This document shows positions 26,397 to 35,411 of a stretch of 64,000 nt of DNA, one piece after another. The stretch is from Cryobacterium algoritolerans (GTDB lineage: Bacteria; Actinomycetota; Actinomycetes; Actinomycetales; Microbacteriaceae). Both the position numbers and the translations under genes were made by a program. Under the pieces are notes generated by a model. The model saw only the letters and a program-made list of their open reading frames with translations, was not told the DNA's origin and did no database searches. Each line of letters opens with the position of its first letter. Positions within the stretch are counted from its first letter, which is position 1. The stretch lies in contig NZ_SOFP01000011.1 in NCBI RefSeq assembly GCF_004402785.1, positions 38,156 through 102,155 of the forward strand, given 5' to 3'.

Positions 26397-28460
26397 TCAG
26401 CTCCGCGGGGCCCGAGCGGCCGGGCGGGACGGCCACCAGAAGCGGTCGCCAGTGAGGAAGACCAGCGCGGGCACCACCAGGGTGCGCACGACAAGGGTGT
26501 CGAGCAGCACGCCGATGCAGACGATCACACCGATCTGGGTGAGGGCGACCACCGGCAGAACGCCGAGGACCGCGAATACCGCGGCGATCAGGATGCCGGC
26601 GCTGGTGATGACGGCGCCGGTGGAGGAGAGAGCGCGCACCATGCCCTCCTTCGTGCCGTGGCGGTGAGCTTCTTCCCTGGCTCTGGTGGTCAGGAAGATG
26701 TTGTAGTCCACCCCGAGCGCCACCAGGAACAGGAACGCGAAGAGCACGACGTTCGTGTTGAAGGCGGGAAAGCCCATCAGGTTCTGGAAGATCGCGTTGG
26801 AGGCGCCCAGGCTGGCGAAGAACGTCGCCAGCACGCTCACGATCAGTAGCACCGGGGCGACCAGCGAGCGGAGCAGGATGGCCAGGATGCCGAAGACGAT
26901 GGCGAGGATCATGGGGATGATCAGGTCCTGGTCGGACTGGGCGTTCGTGCGGTTGTCCAGCGCGGTGGCATCGCTACCGCCGACCAGTGACTTGGAGACC
27001 GCGCCGGAAGCATCCGCGTAGCCGGTGCGCAGCGCGGCGATGGTGCCGAAGGTCTCGTCACTGCCCGGTTCGCTTGCCAGCGAGAGGTTCAACCTGGTGC
27101 GGCCGTTCGCGCTCTCGCCCGGCTGCACGGCCTCGACCCCCGTCGTGGCCGAGGCGAGGGCCGCGGCCTCGGTGGCCGCGACATCCGGGGCCAGGACAAC
27201 GGTCTGGCTGGTCAGGCCGGCCGAGAAGGACGTGTCCACGATCTTCTGCGCCTGCACCGATTCCGGATTGCCGAGCAGCTGGTCGGCCTGGGAGAGGCCG
27301 ACGGAGGCTCCGAGCAGTCCGAGACTGAGCGCCCCGATGCCGACGATCGAGGTGACCACGATCAGGGCGGGCCGGTGGGCGACGCCGCGTCCGAGCCTGG
27401 TCCAGAAGCCTTCACGTTTGAGGTCCAGGCCGGTCTGGAAGCGGGGGACGAACGGCCAGAACAGGCCGCGGCCGCAGACCACGAGCGCCGCCGGCAGCAC
27501 GATCAGGGCGAAGAGGATGGCGACGACGACGCCGATGGCGCACGCGAAGCCGAGTGCACGGTTGCCGGAGAGTTCAGCGAAAAGCAGCGTGAGCAGGCTG
27601 AGTGCCACCGTGCCGCCGCTGGCGGCGATCGCCGGTCCGGCGCTGCGCACGGCGGTGAACATCGCGGCATTTCGGTTCTCCGCCCGGAGCAACTCCTCCC
27701 GGTAGCGGGCGACGAGCAGCAGGGCGTAATTCGTGCCTGCCCCGAAGACGAGCACCGATTGGATGCCGGACACCGACGGGTCGAGCACGATGCCGAACGG
27801 ACCGGCAAGGGCGCCGACCACGACCGTGGACAGGCCGTCGGCCAGCCCCACCGCCACCAGAGGCACGATCCAGAGCACAGGGCTGCGATAGGTGACGATC
27901 AGGAGCACCGCGACGACGATCACAGTGACGAGGAGGAGCCGGAGATCGGCGCCGGCGAAGGCGTTGGTAATGTCGGCCCGGAAACCGACCGGCCCGGTGA
28001 CGTAGGTGGTCAGGCCCGTCGGGAGGGCGGAGGAGGCCGTGGACCGGATGTCTGTCGCGGTCTTTCCGATGTCGGCGGTCGCCTTCTGGGCCTCGAGCGG
28101 CACAACGCTGATCGCTGCCCGCTTGTCGTCGCTGAACCGCGGCGTCGTCGCCCGCGGGGCGGTCGACTGCTCGCCGAGGGCGGCGGCTCGGCCGGTGATC
28201 GCCGTGATGTCCGCGGCGGAGAGGTTGCTGCCCTGCCTGCTCCAGATCACGATCGCGGAGGTCTGCTTGGCCGAGGGGAAGTCCGCGAGCAGCGTGTCGA
28301 CCTGGGCGGCCTGGCTCGAACTAGGCAGTCCGGAGGTCGGGAAGTCCTCTGATTTGTCCTGGGGCAGGAGACTGAACAGCAGCCCGACGGCGACCGCGGT
28401 CGCGGCGAGAATGAGCCAGGCCGTGCGTCGACCGGTGATGAACCGCAGGATCGCGATCAC
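26397..28460 (-). CDS. MMPL/RND-family membrane transporter
   Basis: Proton-driven exporter of lipids or hydrophobic compounds, 687 aa. Seen: duplicated layout of one N-terminal membrane segment (about 13-33), a large external loop, five segments (about 170-330), a second external loop (about 390-520), then five more segments to about 680. VFGAGTNYALLLVARYREEL and LVALGVDYNIFLTTRAREE are the two repeats of the proton-relay region with Tyr and Asp. GTG 28460 has GGAGG 5 nt upstream; a TTG 12 nt earlier overlaps that site. It is divergent from a MarR gene, its likely regulator. Confidence 0.88.
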   Translation of the reverse strand: MIAILRFITGRRTAWLILAATAVAVGLLFSLLPQDKSEDFPTSGLPSSSQAAQVDTLLADFPSAKQTSAIVIWSRQGSNLSAADITAITGRAAALGEQSTAPRATTPRFSDDKRAAISVVPLEAQKATADIGKTATDIRSTASSALPTGLTTYVTGPVGFRADITNAFAGADLRLLLVTVIVVAVLLIVTYRSPVLWIVPLVAVGLADGLSTVVVGALAGPFGIVLDPSVSGIQSVLVFGAGTNYALLLVARYREELLRAENRNAAMFTAVRSAGPAIAASGGTVALSLLTLLFAELSGNRALGFACAIGVVVAILFALIVLPAALVVCGRGLFWPFVPRFQTGLDLKREGFWTRLGRGVAHRPALIVVTSIVGIGALSLGLLGASVGLSQADQLLGNPESVQAQKIVDTSFSAGLTSQTVVLAPDVAATEAAALASATTGVEAVQPGESANGRTRLNLSLASEPGSDETFGTIAALRTGYADASGAVSKSLVGGSDATALDNRTNAQSDQDLIIPMILAIVFGILAILLRSLVAPVLLIVSVLATFFASLGASNAIFQNLMGFPAFNTNVVLFAFLFLVALGVDYNIFLTTRAREEAHRHGTKEGMVRALSSTGAVITSAGILIAAVFAVLGVLPVVALTQIGVIVCIGVLLDTLVVRTLVVPALVFLTGDRFWWPSRPAARAPRS

Positions 28461-28483
28461 AATTTCCTCCAATGAGCTTTATT

Positions 28484-28514
28484 GCTAAGCGTCCTAGCTA
28501 TGTTTGTACTAGTA
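28484..28514. promoter_or_regulatory. Candidate MarR operator between MMPL and marR genes
   Basis: An inverted repeat GCTA-N7-TAGC (28484-28498) is followed by a perfect palindrome TACTAGTA (28507-28514) that touches the MarR start codon. The 50-bp region between the two divergent genes is AT-richer than its surroundings. Position suggests a shared operator for autorepression and exporter control. Confidence 0.4.
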
Positions 28515-29077
28515 TGTCTTCTATGAATCAGCGCCGCAACTCAGCTCCCGACTCCCCAAGGGGTGGCGGAGAGCCGGCCGACGAGACCGGCGTCAACGAC
28601 ATCGGTCTGCCGCGCTCGGGCGGCATCGGCAATCAGCTACGCAAGATCGTGACGCTTTCCCGCGACTTCGAGCGCCACGTCGGCGCCGCCCTGGACGTGA
28701 ACCCGACCGACCTGTCCGCGATGGAGCACCTGATGGTCTCCGGTTCGTTGACTCCGAGTGAGCTCTCCCGGCGACTGGACATCTCCACGGCGGCGACGAC
28801 CCTGGTCGTCGACCGGCTGGTGGCGCTGGGTCACGCGCAGCGGCATCCGCACGCCTCCGACCGGCGGAAGGTCGTCGTCGTGCCTGCCTCGGCCTCCGTG
28901 GCACGGGCCGTCGACGAGCTGATGCCCGTCATCGGCGGTGTCGCTTCGCTCGCCCAGGAGCTCTCCCCCGAGGAGCGCGTCGTGATCGAAGCTTTCCTCG
29001 CCCGGGTGGTCGGTGTCTACGAGTCCGCCCTCGTCCCCGACCGGGCGATGAATGCCGGCGGGCCGTCGGCCGCGTAA
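28514..29077 (+). CDS. MarR-family transcriptional regulator (exporter-linked)
   Basis: Winged-helix repressor, 187 aa. Seen: a 35-residue charged leader, then VTLSRDFERHVGAALDVNPTD, LMVSGSLTPSELSRRLDISTAA (helix-turn-helix), the wing around HPHASDRRKVVVV, and a C-terminal dimerisation helix. No Shine-Dalgarno is evident before ATG 28514 or the in-frame ATG 28523; leaderless translation, common in actinobacteria, is possible. Being divergent from the MMPL exporter by about 50 bp makes that gene the likely target. Confidence 0.82.
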   Translation: MSSMNQRRNSAPDSPRGGGEPADETGVNDIGLPRSGGIGNQLRKIVTLSRDFERHVGAALDVNPTDLSAMEHLMVSGSLTPSELSRRLDISTAATTLVVDRLVALGHAQRHPHASDRRKVVVVPASASVARAVDELMPVIGGVASLAQELSPEERVVIEAFLARVVGVYESALVPDRAMNAGGPSAA

Positions 29078-29121
29078 CCGCACGTGGCCCGAACCCGGTG
29101 ACGGGTCCACTCAGGGTGCCC

Positions 29122-29144
29122 TTATTTTGAGTAATTCAAAACAA
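29122..29144. promoter_or_regulatory. Fur-type operator upstream of furA-katA
   Basis: A perfect inverted repeat TTTTGA-N5-TCAAAA (29125-29141) sits 20 bp before the furA start, extended by matching TT/AA flanks (29122-29144). AT-rich palindromes of this form upstream of furA are the known autoregulatory sites of actinobacterial FurA/CatR redox-sensitive repressors. Confidence 0.75.
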
Positions 29145-29160
29145 CGGCTAGCGTGGGAGC

Positions 29161-29655
29161 ATGACGACGACCGAACTGACGCAGACGAGCGCCGAGGTCT
29201 CCCTTTCGGCGCCGGTTCCCGCCGCGGACGCGCTTGCCGACAGCATCCGGGCCGCCGGACTCAAGGTCACGGCACCGCGATTGGCCGTGCTGCAGGCCCT
29301 GGCCGATGCCCCGCATTCGACCGCCGACCGGTTGTTCACCGCCGTACGTGCCGATCTCCCCGGCACCTCCCTCCAGGCGGTCTATGGGGTGCTTGCCGCT
29401 TTCACCGCAGCGGGACTCACCCGCAGGATCGAACCGGCAGGCTCGGCTGCCCTGTTTGAACGCCGGGTCGGCGACAATCACCACCACATCGTCTGCACCC
29501 GCTGCGGCACCGTGCGCGACGTCGAATGCGCCGTCGGCGAGGCACCCTGCCTGATGCCCGACGACGCCGCCGGCTTCGCCGTGCAGGCCGCCGAGGTCAC
29601 CTATTGGGGCCTGTGCCCCGCCTGCCAGGTCGAACTGGCCACCACGCTTACCTGA
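29161..29655 (+). CDS. furA: Fur-family redox/iron-responsive repressor (FurA/CatR type)
   Basis: Metal-dependent repressor controlling the catalase gene. Seen in 164 aa: winged helix (about 30-100) with [15 protein letters not shown] and [21 protein letters not shown], the metal site [10 protein letters not shown] (His107-109, Cys112, Cys115) and a second structural pair CPAC (Cys152, Cys155). It starts 16 nt after the Fur box and ends 29 nt before katA, so it should autoregulate the pair. Peroxide oxidation of Fe or thiols would relieve repression, as known for FurA-KatG and CatR-CatA pairs. Confidence 0.9.
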   Translation: MTTTELTQTSAEVSLSAPVPAADALADSIRAAGLKVTAPRLAVLQALADAPHSTADRLFTAVRADLPGTSLQAVYGVLAAFTAAGLTRRIEPAGSAALFERRVGDNHHHIVCTRCGTVRDVECAVGEAPCLMPDDAAGFAVQAAEVTYWGLCPACQVELATTLT

Positions 29656-29684
29656 CCACCACCGCTGTCGAACAAAGGAGCACG

Positions 29685-31181
29685 ATGACTATCAAGCCCA
29701 CCACCACCCAGACGGGAACGCCCGTTGCCAGCGACGAGCACTCCCTGACCGTTGGAACCGACGGAGTCACAGCCCTGCACGACCGCTACCTGGTCGAGAA
29801 GCTCGCCCAGTTCAACCGCGAGCGCATCCCGGAGCGCATCGTGCACGCCAAGGGCGGCGGGGCGCACGGCACGTTCGAGGTGACCGGTGACGTCTCCGCG
29901 TACACCCGCGCCTCGGTTTTCCAACCCGGCACCACCACCGACACGCTGCAGCGCTTCTCCAGCGTCGCCGGCGAACAGGGCAGCCCGGACACCTGGCGCG
30001 ACGTGCGCGGCTTCTCGGTGAAGTTCTACACCTCCGAGGGCAACTACGACATCGTCGGCAACAACACGCCCGTGTTCTTCATCCGCGACGGCATCAAGTT
30101 CCCCGACTTCATCCACTCCCAGAAGCGCCTGCCGGGTTCCGGCCTCCGCGATGCCACGATGCAGTGGGATTTCTGGACCCTCTCGCCCGAGTCCTCCCAC
30201 CAGGTGACCTATCTGATGGGCGACCGCGGCCTGCCGCGCTCCTGGCGTGAGATGCCCGGCTTCGGCTCGCACACGTACCAGTGGATCAACGCCGAGGGCG
30301 AGCGCTTCTGGGTGAAGTATCACTTCACTTCCAACCAGGGCAACATCGAGATGGAGGGCTCGGAGGCCGAGCTCATCGCCGGCGCCGACGCCGACTACTA
30401 CCGGCGCGACCTGCACGACGCCATCGAGGCGGGCGACTTCCCGTCCTGGGACGTCTCGGTGCAGATCATGCCCTACGAAGACGGCAAGACCTACCGCTTC
30501 AACCCGTTCGACATCACGAAGGTCTGGCCGCACGCTGACTACCCGCTCGTCAAGATCGGCACGCACACCCTGAACCGCAACCCGCAGAACTTTTTTGCGG
30601 AGATCGAACAAGCCGCGTTCTCGCCGGCCAATTTCGTGCCCGGCATCGCGGCGAGCCCCGACAAGATGCTGATGGCGCGCATCTTCTCCTACCCCGACGC
30701 ACAGCGATACCGCGTCGGCACCAACTTCGCGGAGCTGCCGGTGAACGCGCCGAAGGCCCCGGTGAACAACTACTCGCAGGATGGCGCTGCGCGCCACCAC
30801 TACAACGCCCCGGAGGCGCCGAACTACGCTCCGAACTCCCTCGATGGTCCCGTCGCCGACCCGCTGCTCGCTGCGGAAGGCGGCTGGGAGAATGACGGTG
30901 AGCTGCTCCGGGCCGCCGCGCAGCTGCGCAGCGAGGACAGCGACTTCGGCCAGGCCGGCACGCTCTACCGCGACGTCTACGACGATGCGGCCAAGGCGCG
31001 GTTCCTGGACACCATCACCGGTGCCATCAGCGGCGTCGAGCGCCCGGAGGTCACTGAGCGGGCCATCGGTTACTGGACCAGCGTGGACGCCGACCTCGGT
31101 GCGAAGCTGCGGGCGAACCTTGCGGCCTGGGCCGAGGCAGACCTGCTGGCCGGGACATCCGCCGTCTACGCCGCGGAGTGA
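29685..31181 (+). CDS. katA: Monofunctional heme catalase
   Basis: Dismutes hydrogen peroxide to water and oxygen. Seen in 498 aa: distal His54 in [21 protein letters not shown] region, catalytic Asn in VGNNTPVFF (124-132), and proximal heme ligand Tyr336 in [14 protein letters not shown]. The length is that of small-subunit (clade 3) catalases; no C-terminal flavodoxin-like domain is present. AAAGGAG precedes the ATG by 5-6 nt. It is cotranscribed with furA and followed by a clear terminator. Confidence 0.95.
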   Translation: MTIKPTTTQTGTPVASDEHSLTVGTDGVTALHDRYLVEKLAQFNRERIPERIVHAKGGGAHGTFEVTGDVSAYTRASVFQPGTTTDTLQRFSSVAGEQGSPDTWRDVRGFSVKFYTSEGNYDIVGNNTPVFFIRDGIKFPDFIHSQKRLPGSGLRDATMQWDFWTLSPESSHQVTYLMGDRGLPRSWREMPGFGSHTYQWINAEGERFWVKYHFTSNQGNIEMEGSEAELIAGADADYYRRDLHDAIEAGDFPSWDVSVQIMPYEDGKTYRFNPFDITKVWPHADYPLVKIGTHTLNRNPQNFFAEIEQAAFSPANFVPGIAASPDKMLMARIFSYPDAQRYRVGTNFAELPVNAPKAPVNNYSQDGAARHHYNAPEAPNYAPNSLDGPVADPLLAAEGGWENDGELLRAAAQLRSEDSDFGQAGTLYRDVYDDAAKARFLDTITGAISGVERPEVTERAIGYWTSVDADLGAKLRANLAAWAEADLLAGTSAVYAAE

Positions 31182-31206
31182 CAACGTAGGCTGCAAACAG
31201 TGGGAG

Positions 31207-31237
31207 CGCCCGGTCTCCGTGGAGGCCGGGCGTTTTT
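31207..31237 (+). terminator. Rho-independent terminator after katA
   Basis: Stem CGCCCGG (31207-31213) pairs with CCGGGCG (31226-31232); the loop can extend the stem through TCTCC/GGAGG-type pairing, and five T residues follow. It lies 25 bp after the katA stop. Confidence 0.85.
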
Positions 31238-31280
31238 ACGTTCCTGTCGCGGGGTCTCGCCGCCCCGCGGCGCGGTGGGG

Positions 31281-31694
31281 CTACCGAGGCGAGAGCATCG
31301 AGGCCAGGGCGGCCCGCAGGCGGGTGTCCGCCTCCGCCGCAACGTCCTTGATCTCCGGCGCGTGGCTCAGCTGCACCATGATGGCTGGGTCGATGGCCTG
31401 CACAGTGGTCGCCGAAGCGCCGGCGGCGCGCCGAACGACCACGTTGCAGGGCAGCAGCGCCCCGATGCTGGGGTCGGCAGCAACGGCCCGGCTGGCCAGC
31501 AGGGGGTTGCAGGCGCCGAGGATGAGGTAGTCGCCCACCGCATCCGCCTGTTCCACCCCGAGTTTCGCGGTGAAAGTGGCGTGCAGGTCGATCTCCGTCA
31601 GCACCCCGAAGCCCTGTTCGGCCAGGGCCGCCCTGGTGATCCGCACGGCCTCGTCGAATGGAGCGTCCATGGTTATGGTGTGTGCGTAGCTCAT
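31281..31694 (-). CDS. DUF302 family protein
   Basis: Small soluble alpha/beta protein of unknown function, 137 aa. Seen: HTITMDAPFDEAVRITRAAL, FGVLTEIDLHATFTAKLG, YLILGACNPLLASRAVAAD and LLPCNVVVRRA, the ordered motifs of DUF302, including the conserved ACNP and LLPCNV cysteines. A role in redox or lipid binding has been suggested for the family; the sequence adds nothing decisive. It lies 47 nt downstream of the minus-strand SDR and may be cotranscribed with it. Confidence 0.85.
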   Translation of the reverse strand: MSYAHTITMDAPFDEAVRITRAALAEQGFGVLTEIDLHATFTAKLGVEQADAVGDYLILGACNPLLASRAVAADPSIGALLPCNVVVRRAAGASATTVQAIDPAIMVQLSHAPEIKDVAAEADTRLRAALASMLSPR

Positions 31695-31741
31695 CGTTCT
31701 TCTCCTCGGTTGGGGTGGTTCGAATGGTCAGGACAGATCGG

Positions 31742-32584
31742 TCACTCCGGTACAGGCGCCGCCGATTCGCGGGTCATCGCCTCGCTGCGGGCCCAGAGGC
31801 CGGCGGCAAGGGCCGGGTCGTGCGCCTGCGGATTCGCCTTCTGCATCACGCGCTTCTCGTAGTACTCGCCCGAGATCCAGTCGGAGCCCGGCCTGGCCGT
31901 GGCCAGCCAGGTCAGGGTGTCGGCGCCCTGCTCCGGCGGCATCAGGAAGCGCTTCAGCGGGGTGCGGTAGATCAGGCGCATGATGCTCGTCGAGCCGGCG
32001 GCGAAGCCGGTCGCGACCACGCCGGGGTGGAATGCTGCGGTGGAGATGCCCTGGTCGTGGAAGCGGTGGTGGAGCTCCCGGGTGAAGAGGATGTTGGCGA
32101 GTTTGGCGTTGCCGTAGGCCCGGTTCGGCGAGTATGAACGTTCGGCGTCGAGGTCGTCGAGGTCGAACTTGCCGAAGACGCTGTTGGCGGCGCTGGACGT
32201 GTTGACCACGGTGGCCGAGCTCTCGCTGAGCCGGTCGATCAGCAGCGTCGTCAGCAGGAACGGAGCGAGGTGGTTGACCTGGAACGTCTTTTCGTGGCCG
32301 TCAACGGTCAGTTGCCGGGTGCCCATGATACCGCCCGCGTTATTGGCCAGGACATCGATCCGCGGATAGCGCTCGCGCAGTTCGGCCGCGAGCCCGCGTA
32401 CCTCGTCCAGCCGGGCGAAGTCGGCCACGAAGAAGTTGACGCCAAGCTCGGCGGCGACCGACGCCGTCTTGGCAGGGGAGCGCCCCACGATCACGACGTG
32501 TTCGCCGTCCATGCTCAGTTTCCGGGCGGCGGCAGCCCCGATGCCGTCGCTGGCGCCGGTGATGATGATAGTTCGCTGGTTCAT
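31742..32584 (-). CDS. Short-chain dehydrogenase, retinol dehydrogenase-like
   Basis: NAD(P)-dependent SDR, 280 aa. Seen: TGASDGIGAAAARKL (10-24), GRSPAKTASVAAELG, NNAGGIMGTRQLTVDG, VNTSSAAN and the catalytic YGNAKLANILFTREL (Tyr-x3-Lys). The pattern is that of the WWOX/retinol-dehydrogenase-like group with a long C-terminal part. It overlaps the preceding gene by 4 nt (ATGA), so the small HExxH protein and this enzyme are cotranslated. The substrate is unknown; in bacteria such enzymes act on diverse lipophilic alcohols or aldehydes. Confidence 0.83.
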   Translation of the reverse strand: MNQRTIIITGASDGIGAAAARKLSMDGEHVVIVGRSPAKTASVAAELGVNFFVADFARLDEVRGLAAELRERYPRIDVLANNAGGIMGTRQLTVDGHEKTFQVNHLAPFLLTTLLIDRLSESSATVVNTSSAANSVFGKFDLDDLDAERSYSPNRAYGNAKLANILFTRELHHRFHDQGISTAAFHPGVVATGFAAGSTSIMRLIYRTPLKRFLMPPEQGADTLTWLATARPGSDWISGEYYEKRVMQKANPQAHDPALAAGLWARSEAMTRESAAPVPE

Positions 32585-32994
32585 CGGTGTTCCCCCTTGG
32601 CGAGATAGCCGCCCTTGTCGAGTCCTGCTTCGATTTCGAACCGGTTACGGAGCGGATTGCGGCCGGCCACCAGGTAGAGCAGCGGGAAGACCATCCCGAA
32701 CTGCTGCCACTGGCGTTTGTGCACGGCCTCGTGTTCCAGGATCCGGTCGGTGACGTTCTGGTTGGTCAGGTAGCAGCCGCCGACGCAGGAACCGCCGCGG
32801 CCGAAGGCCCAGGCCGGCATCCCGCGGAAGATCACGAGGCCACCGCGGTGTTCGACCCGGCCGGTGCTCCAGATCGAACCCCAGACCAGGCCCACCAGGG
32901 TGGCGTAGAGGTAGCCGGCCCGGCTGAGGGGAGAGTCGAAGAGGAGGCGGCGCACATCCCCAGCGTAGGCCGCCGCACCCACACGAAGCTGCAT
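32581..32994 (-). CDS. Small HExxH-containing protein of unknown function
   Basis: Not confidently recognised; similar actinobacterial proteins are often labelled Fe-S oxidoreductase without evidence. Seen in 137 aa: AGYLYATLVGLVWGSIW near the N-terminus (membrane-associated or buried), CVGGCYLT, and ILEHEAVHKRQWQQFGMVFP, an HEAVH motif that fits zinc metallopeptidases but in a protein shorter than most. No four-Cys cluster motif is present. ATG 32994 was taken; GTG 32955 is an alternative. It is coupled by overlap to the downstream SDR. Confidence 0.65.
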   Translation of the reverse strand: MQLRVGAAAYAGDVRRLLFDSPLSRAGYLYATLVGLVWGSIWSTGRVEHRGGLVIFRGMPAWAFGRGGSCVGGCYLTNQNVTDRILEHEAVHKRQWQQFGMVFPLLYLVAGRNPLRNRFEIEAGLDKGGYLAKGEHR

Positions 32995-33013
32995 GCCCAC
33001 CGAACTCCCGGGG

Positions 33014-34468
33014 CTACGGTCGCCCATATTCCTCGAGCAGGCGCAGCCAGACCTCGCTCATCGTCGGGTAGCTCGGCACGGCGTGCCAGAGCCTGCCGAT
33101 CGGCACCTCGCCGACCACGGCGATGGTCGCCGCGTGCAGCAGCTCCGCGACGTCCTGACCGACGAACGTGACCCCGAGGAGCACCTCCCGGTCGAGGTCG
33201 ACGATCGCCCTGGCCGTTCCGGTGTAGCCGTCGGCGTGCACGCTCGACCCGGCGACCGAGCCCAGGTTGTAGTCGAGCACCCGGATGCGGTACCCGGCCT
33301 TCTCTGCGGACACCCGGGTCAGCCCGACCGACGCCACCTCGGGATCGCCGAAGGTCACCTGGGGGACCGCGGCGTGGTCGGCCGTGGCGACGTGGGTTCC
33401 CCACGGCCCATCGTCGGCCGGCCGGCCGGCGGCCCGCGCGGCGATGACGTCACCGGCTGCCCTGGCCTGGTACTTCCCCTGATGGGTGAGCAGGGCCCGA
33501 TGGTTCACGTCCCCGGTGGCGTACAGCCACTGCCCGGCCAGCTCCGCAGCGTCTCCCTGCACGAGCATGGTGTCGTCGACGGTGAGCCAGTCGCCCGGGG
33601 TGAGCCCGACAGTCTCGAGGCCGACGTCGCCGGTGTGCGGCACCCGGCCGGTGGCGACCAGCACCTCCCCGGCGGTGACCGTCGTGCCGTCGTCGAGGGT
33701 GAGCGCGACCTGGCCGTCCGCGGTGCGGGCTGCGCCCGTCGTGGACACTCCGGTGAGTACGGTGACGCCGCTCTCCCGGAGCGAGGCCGTGACGAGGTCC
33801 CCGGCGAACGGTTCCATCCCGCCGAGTAGGCCGTGGCGCACGATCATGGTGACGGCCGCACCGAGGGAGGCGTATGCGGTGGCCATCTCGACCGCGACGA
33901 CGCCGCCGCCGATGACGGCGAGGTGGGCCGGGATGCTCCGGGCGCTGGTGGCCTCTCGGCTGGTCCACGGCGCGACGTCGGCCAGGCCGGGGATGTCTGG
34001 CAGCAGGGCGGCGGAACCGGTGCTTACGACCACGGCATGTGCCGCCGTCAGCCTGGACGTGGTCCCGTCCTCACGGGTAACGATCACCTCGCGCACCCCG
34101 CTCAGCCGGGCGTGGCCGCGCACGAGGGTGATCCCGGTCTTTGCCAGCCAACTCACCTGGCCCTCGTCGGACCAGTTGCTCGTGAATGAATCCCGGCGGC
34201 GTAACACGGCCTGGGTATCCAGCACCCCGGTGACGGCCTCGGCGGCGCCGCCGACGCGCCGGGCGGCGGTGACGGCGGCCCCGCTGCGCAGCAGCGCCTT
34301 CGAGGGCATGCACGCCCAGTACGAGCATTCGCCGCCGACCAGTTCACTCTCCACGATCACCGTGCGCAGCCCGCGTTGCACCGCCCGGTCGGCGACGTTC
34401 TCGCCCACCGCTCCGGCGCCGATCACGATCACGTCGTAGTCCGTGGTGCTGCCTGCTGGTTGGGTCAT
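33014..34468 (-). CDS. FAD-dependent pyridine nucleotide-disulfide oxidoreductase
   Basis: Flavoprotein of the lipoamide dehydrogenase/mercuric reductase family, 484 aa. Seen: FAD motif [15 protein letters not shown] (15-29), redox disulfide Cys48/Cys53 in [19 protein letters not shown](P) motif [20 protein letters not shown], and [13 protein letters not shown]. The dimerisation domain reads [19 protein letters not shown], so the active-site His of the usual HAHPT-x-SE motif is replaced by Tyr. That argues against true lipoamide dehydrogenase; a quinone or other NAD(P)H-dependent reductase activity is more likely. Confidence 0.85.
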   Translation of the reverse strand: MTQPAGSTTDYDVIVIGAGAVGENVADRAVQRGLRTVIVESELVGGECSYWACMPSKALLRSGAAVTAARRVGGAAEAVTGVLDTQAVLRRRDSFTSNWSDEGQVSWLAKTGITLVRGHARLSGVREVIVTREDGTTSRLTAAHAVVVSTGSAALLPDIPGLADVAPWTSREATSARSIPAHLAVIGGGVVAVEMATAYASLGAAVTMIVRHGLLGGMEPFAGDLVTASLRESGVTVLTGVSTTGAARTADGQVALTLDDGTTVTAGEVLVATGRVPHTGDVGLETVGLTPGDWLTVDDTMLVQGDAAELAGQWLYATGDVNHRALLTHQGKYQARAAGDVIAARAAGRPADDGPWGTHVATADHAAVPQVTFGDPEVASVGLTRVSAEKAGYRIRVLDYNLGSVAGSSVHADGYTGTARAIVDLDREVLLGVTFVGQDVAELLHAATIAVVGEVPIGRLWHAVPSYPTMSEVWLRLLEEYGRP

Positions 34469-34518
34469 CTGCTTCTCCTGACGGCTGGGGTGTGAAGGTG
34501 GGACGGTGGTTCCCTGGT

Positions 34519-35325
34519 TCAGCGGCCGAGAAAGGTCGCCGGGGTGCGGGTGAGGAACGACTCCATGCCGATCCGGGAATCCTCGGTCGCGGCCAGGCGG
34601 GCCAGGGCGGGCTGCAGTTGCAGCTCGGCTGCAGCGTCGCCGTCGCGCACGGCGGCGCGGGCATTCGCGAGCGTCGCCTGCACGGCGAGCGGCGCCTGGC
34701 CGGCGACGCGTTCGGCCAATTCGAGGGCGCGGTCGAACTGGGTGCCGTCCGGCACGACCTCCTGCACGAGACCGATCCGGTGGGCTTCGGCGGCATCGAA
34801 CGTGTCACCGGTGAGGATCCAGCGCATCGCGTTTCCCCAGCCGGCTGTGCGCGGGAAGCGGATAGTGGCCCCGCCGAAGGGGAGGATGCCGCGGGCCACC
34901 TCGATCTGCCCGAACCGAGTCGACTCGGCTGCGATCGAGATGTCGCTGGCGAGCATGAGTTCGATTCCGAGGGTGAGGCAGGTGCCCTGCACGGCCATCA
35001 CGACGGGTTTGGACAGGGCCTGGCCGTCGACCTGCCAGGGGTGGATTCCGCCCTCTGGCACGATGTCGATGCCGTCCGGCCCGAGGCGCGGCCCGATGTC
35101 GGCCAGGTCGAGGCCGGCGGTGAAGTGATCGCCGACGGCATAGACCAGGCCGACGCGCAGGTCGGGGTCACGTTCCAGCTCTCCGTAGGCGAGGGCGAGC
35201 TGTTGCAGCAGTGCGAGGTCCGCGGCGTTGCGCTTGTCCGGCCGGTTGAACCCGATCAGGAACACGTGTCCCCGCCGCTCGGTGATGATCCTCGGCTGGT
35301 CGGGAACGGGGTTCTGCAGGCTCAC
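34519..35325 (-). CDS. Enoyl-CoA hydratase/isomerase (crotonase) family
   Basis: Crotonase-fold enzyme, 268 aa, acting on acyl-CoA thioesters. Seen: GFNRPDKRNAADLALLQQL, the first oxyanion element GDHFTAGLDLADIGP, then CLTLGIELMLASDISIAA for the second oxyanion helix, and FGQIEVARGILPFGG at the trimer region. At the position of hydratase Glu164 (the G-x-P-E-x-G motif) the sequence reads ARGILPFGG, so the second catalytic acid may be absent and the reaction could differ from hydration. It is the last gene before the FAD reductase on the same strand. Confidence 0.83.
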   Translation of the reverse strand: MSLQNPVPDQPRIITERRGHVFLIGFNRPDKRNAADLALLQQLALAYGELERDPDLRVGLVYAVGDHFTAGLDLADIGPRLGPDGIDIVPEGGIHPWQVDGQALSKPVVMAVQGTCLTLGIELMLASDISIAAESTRFGQIEVARGILPFGGATIRFPRTAGWGNAMRWILTGDTFDAAEAHRIGLVQEVVPDGTQFDRALELAERVAGQAPLAVQATLANARAAVRDGDAAAELQLQPALARLAATEDSRIGMESFLTRTPATFLGR

Positions 35326-35411
35326 GGATGCCTCCCTTGGCGTCGTGACGCTCGGTGCGTCGGTCCCATGCTAAGGGTCGGGCTTCCGGGTGCATTGACG
35401 ATAACCCCCGG

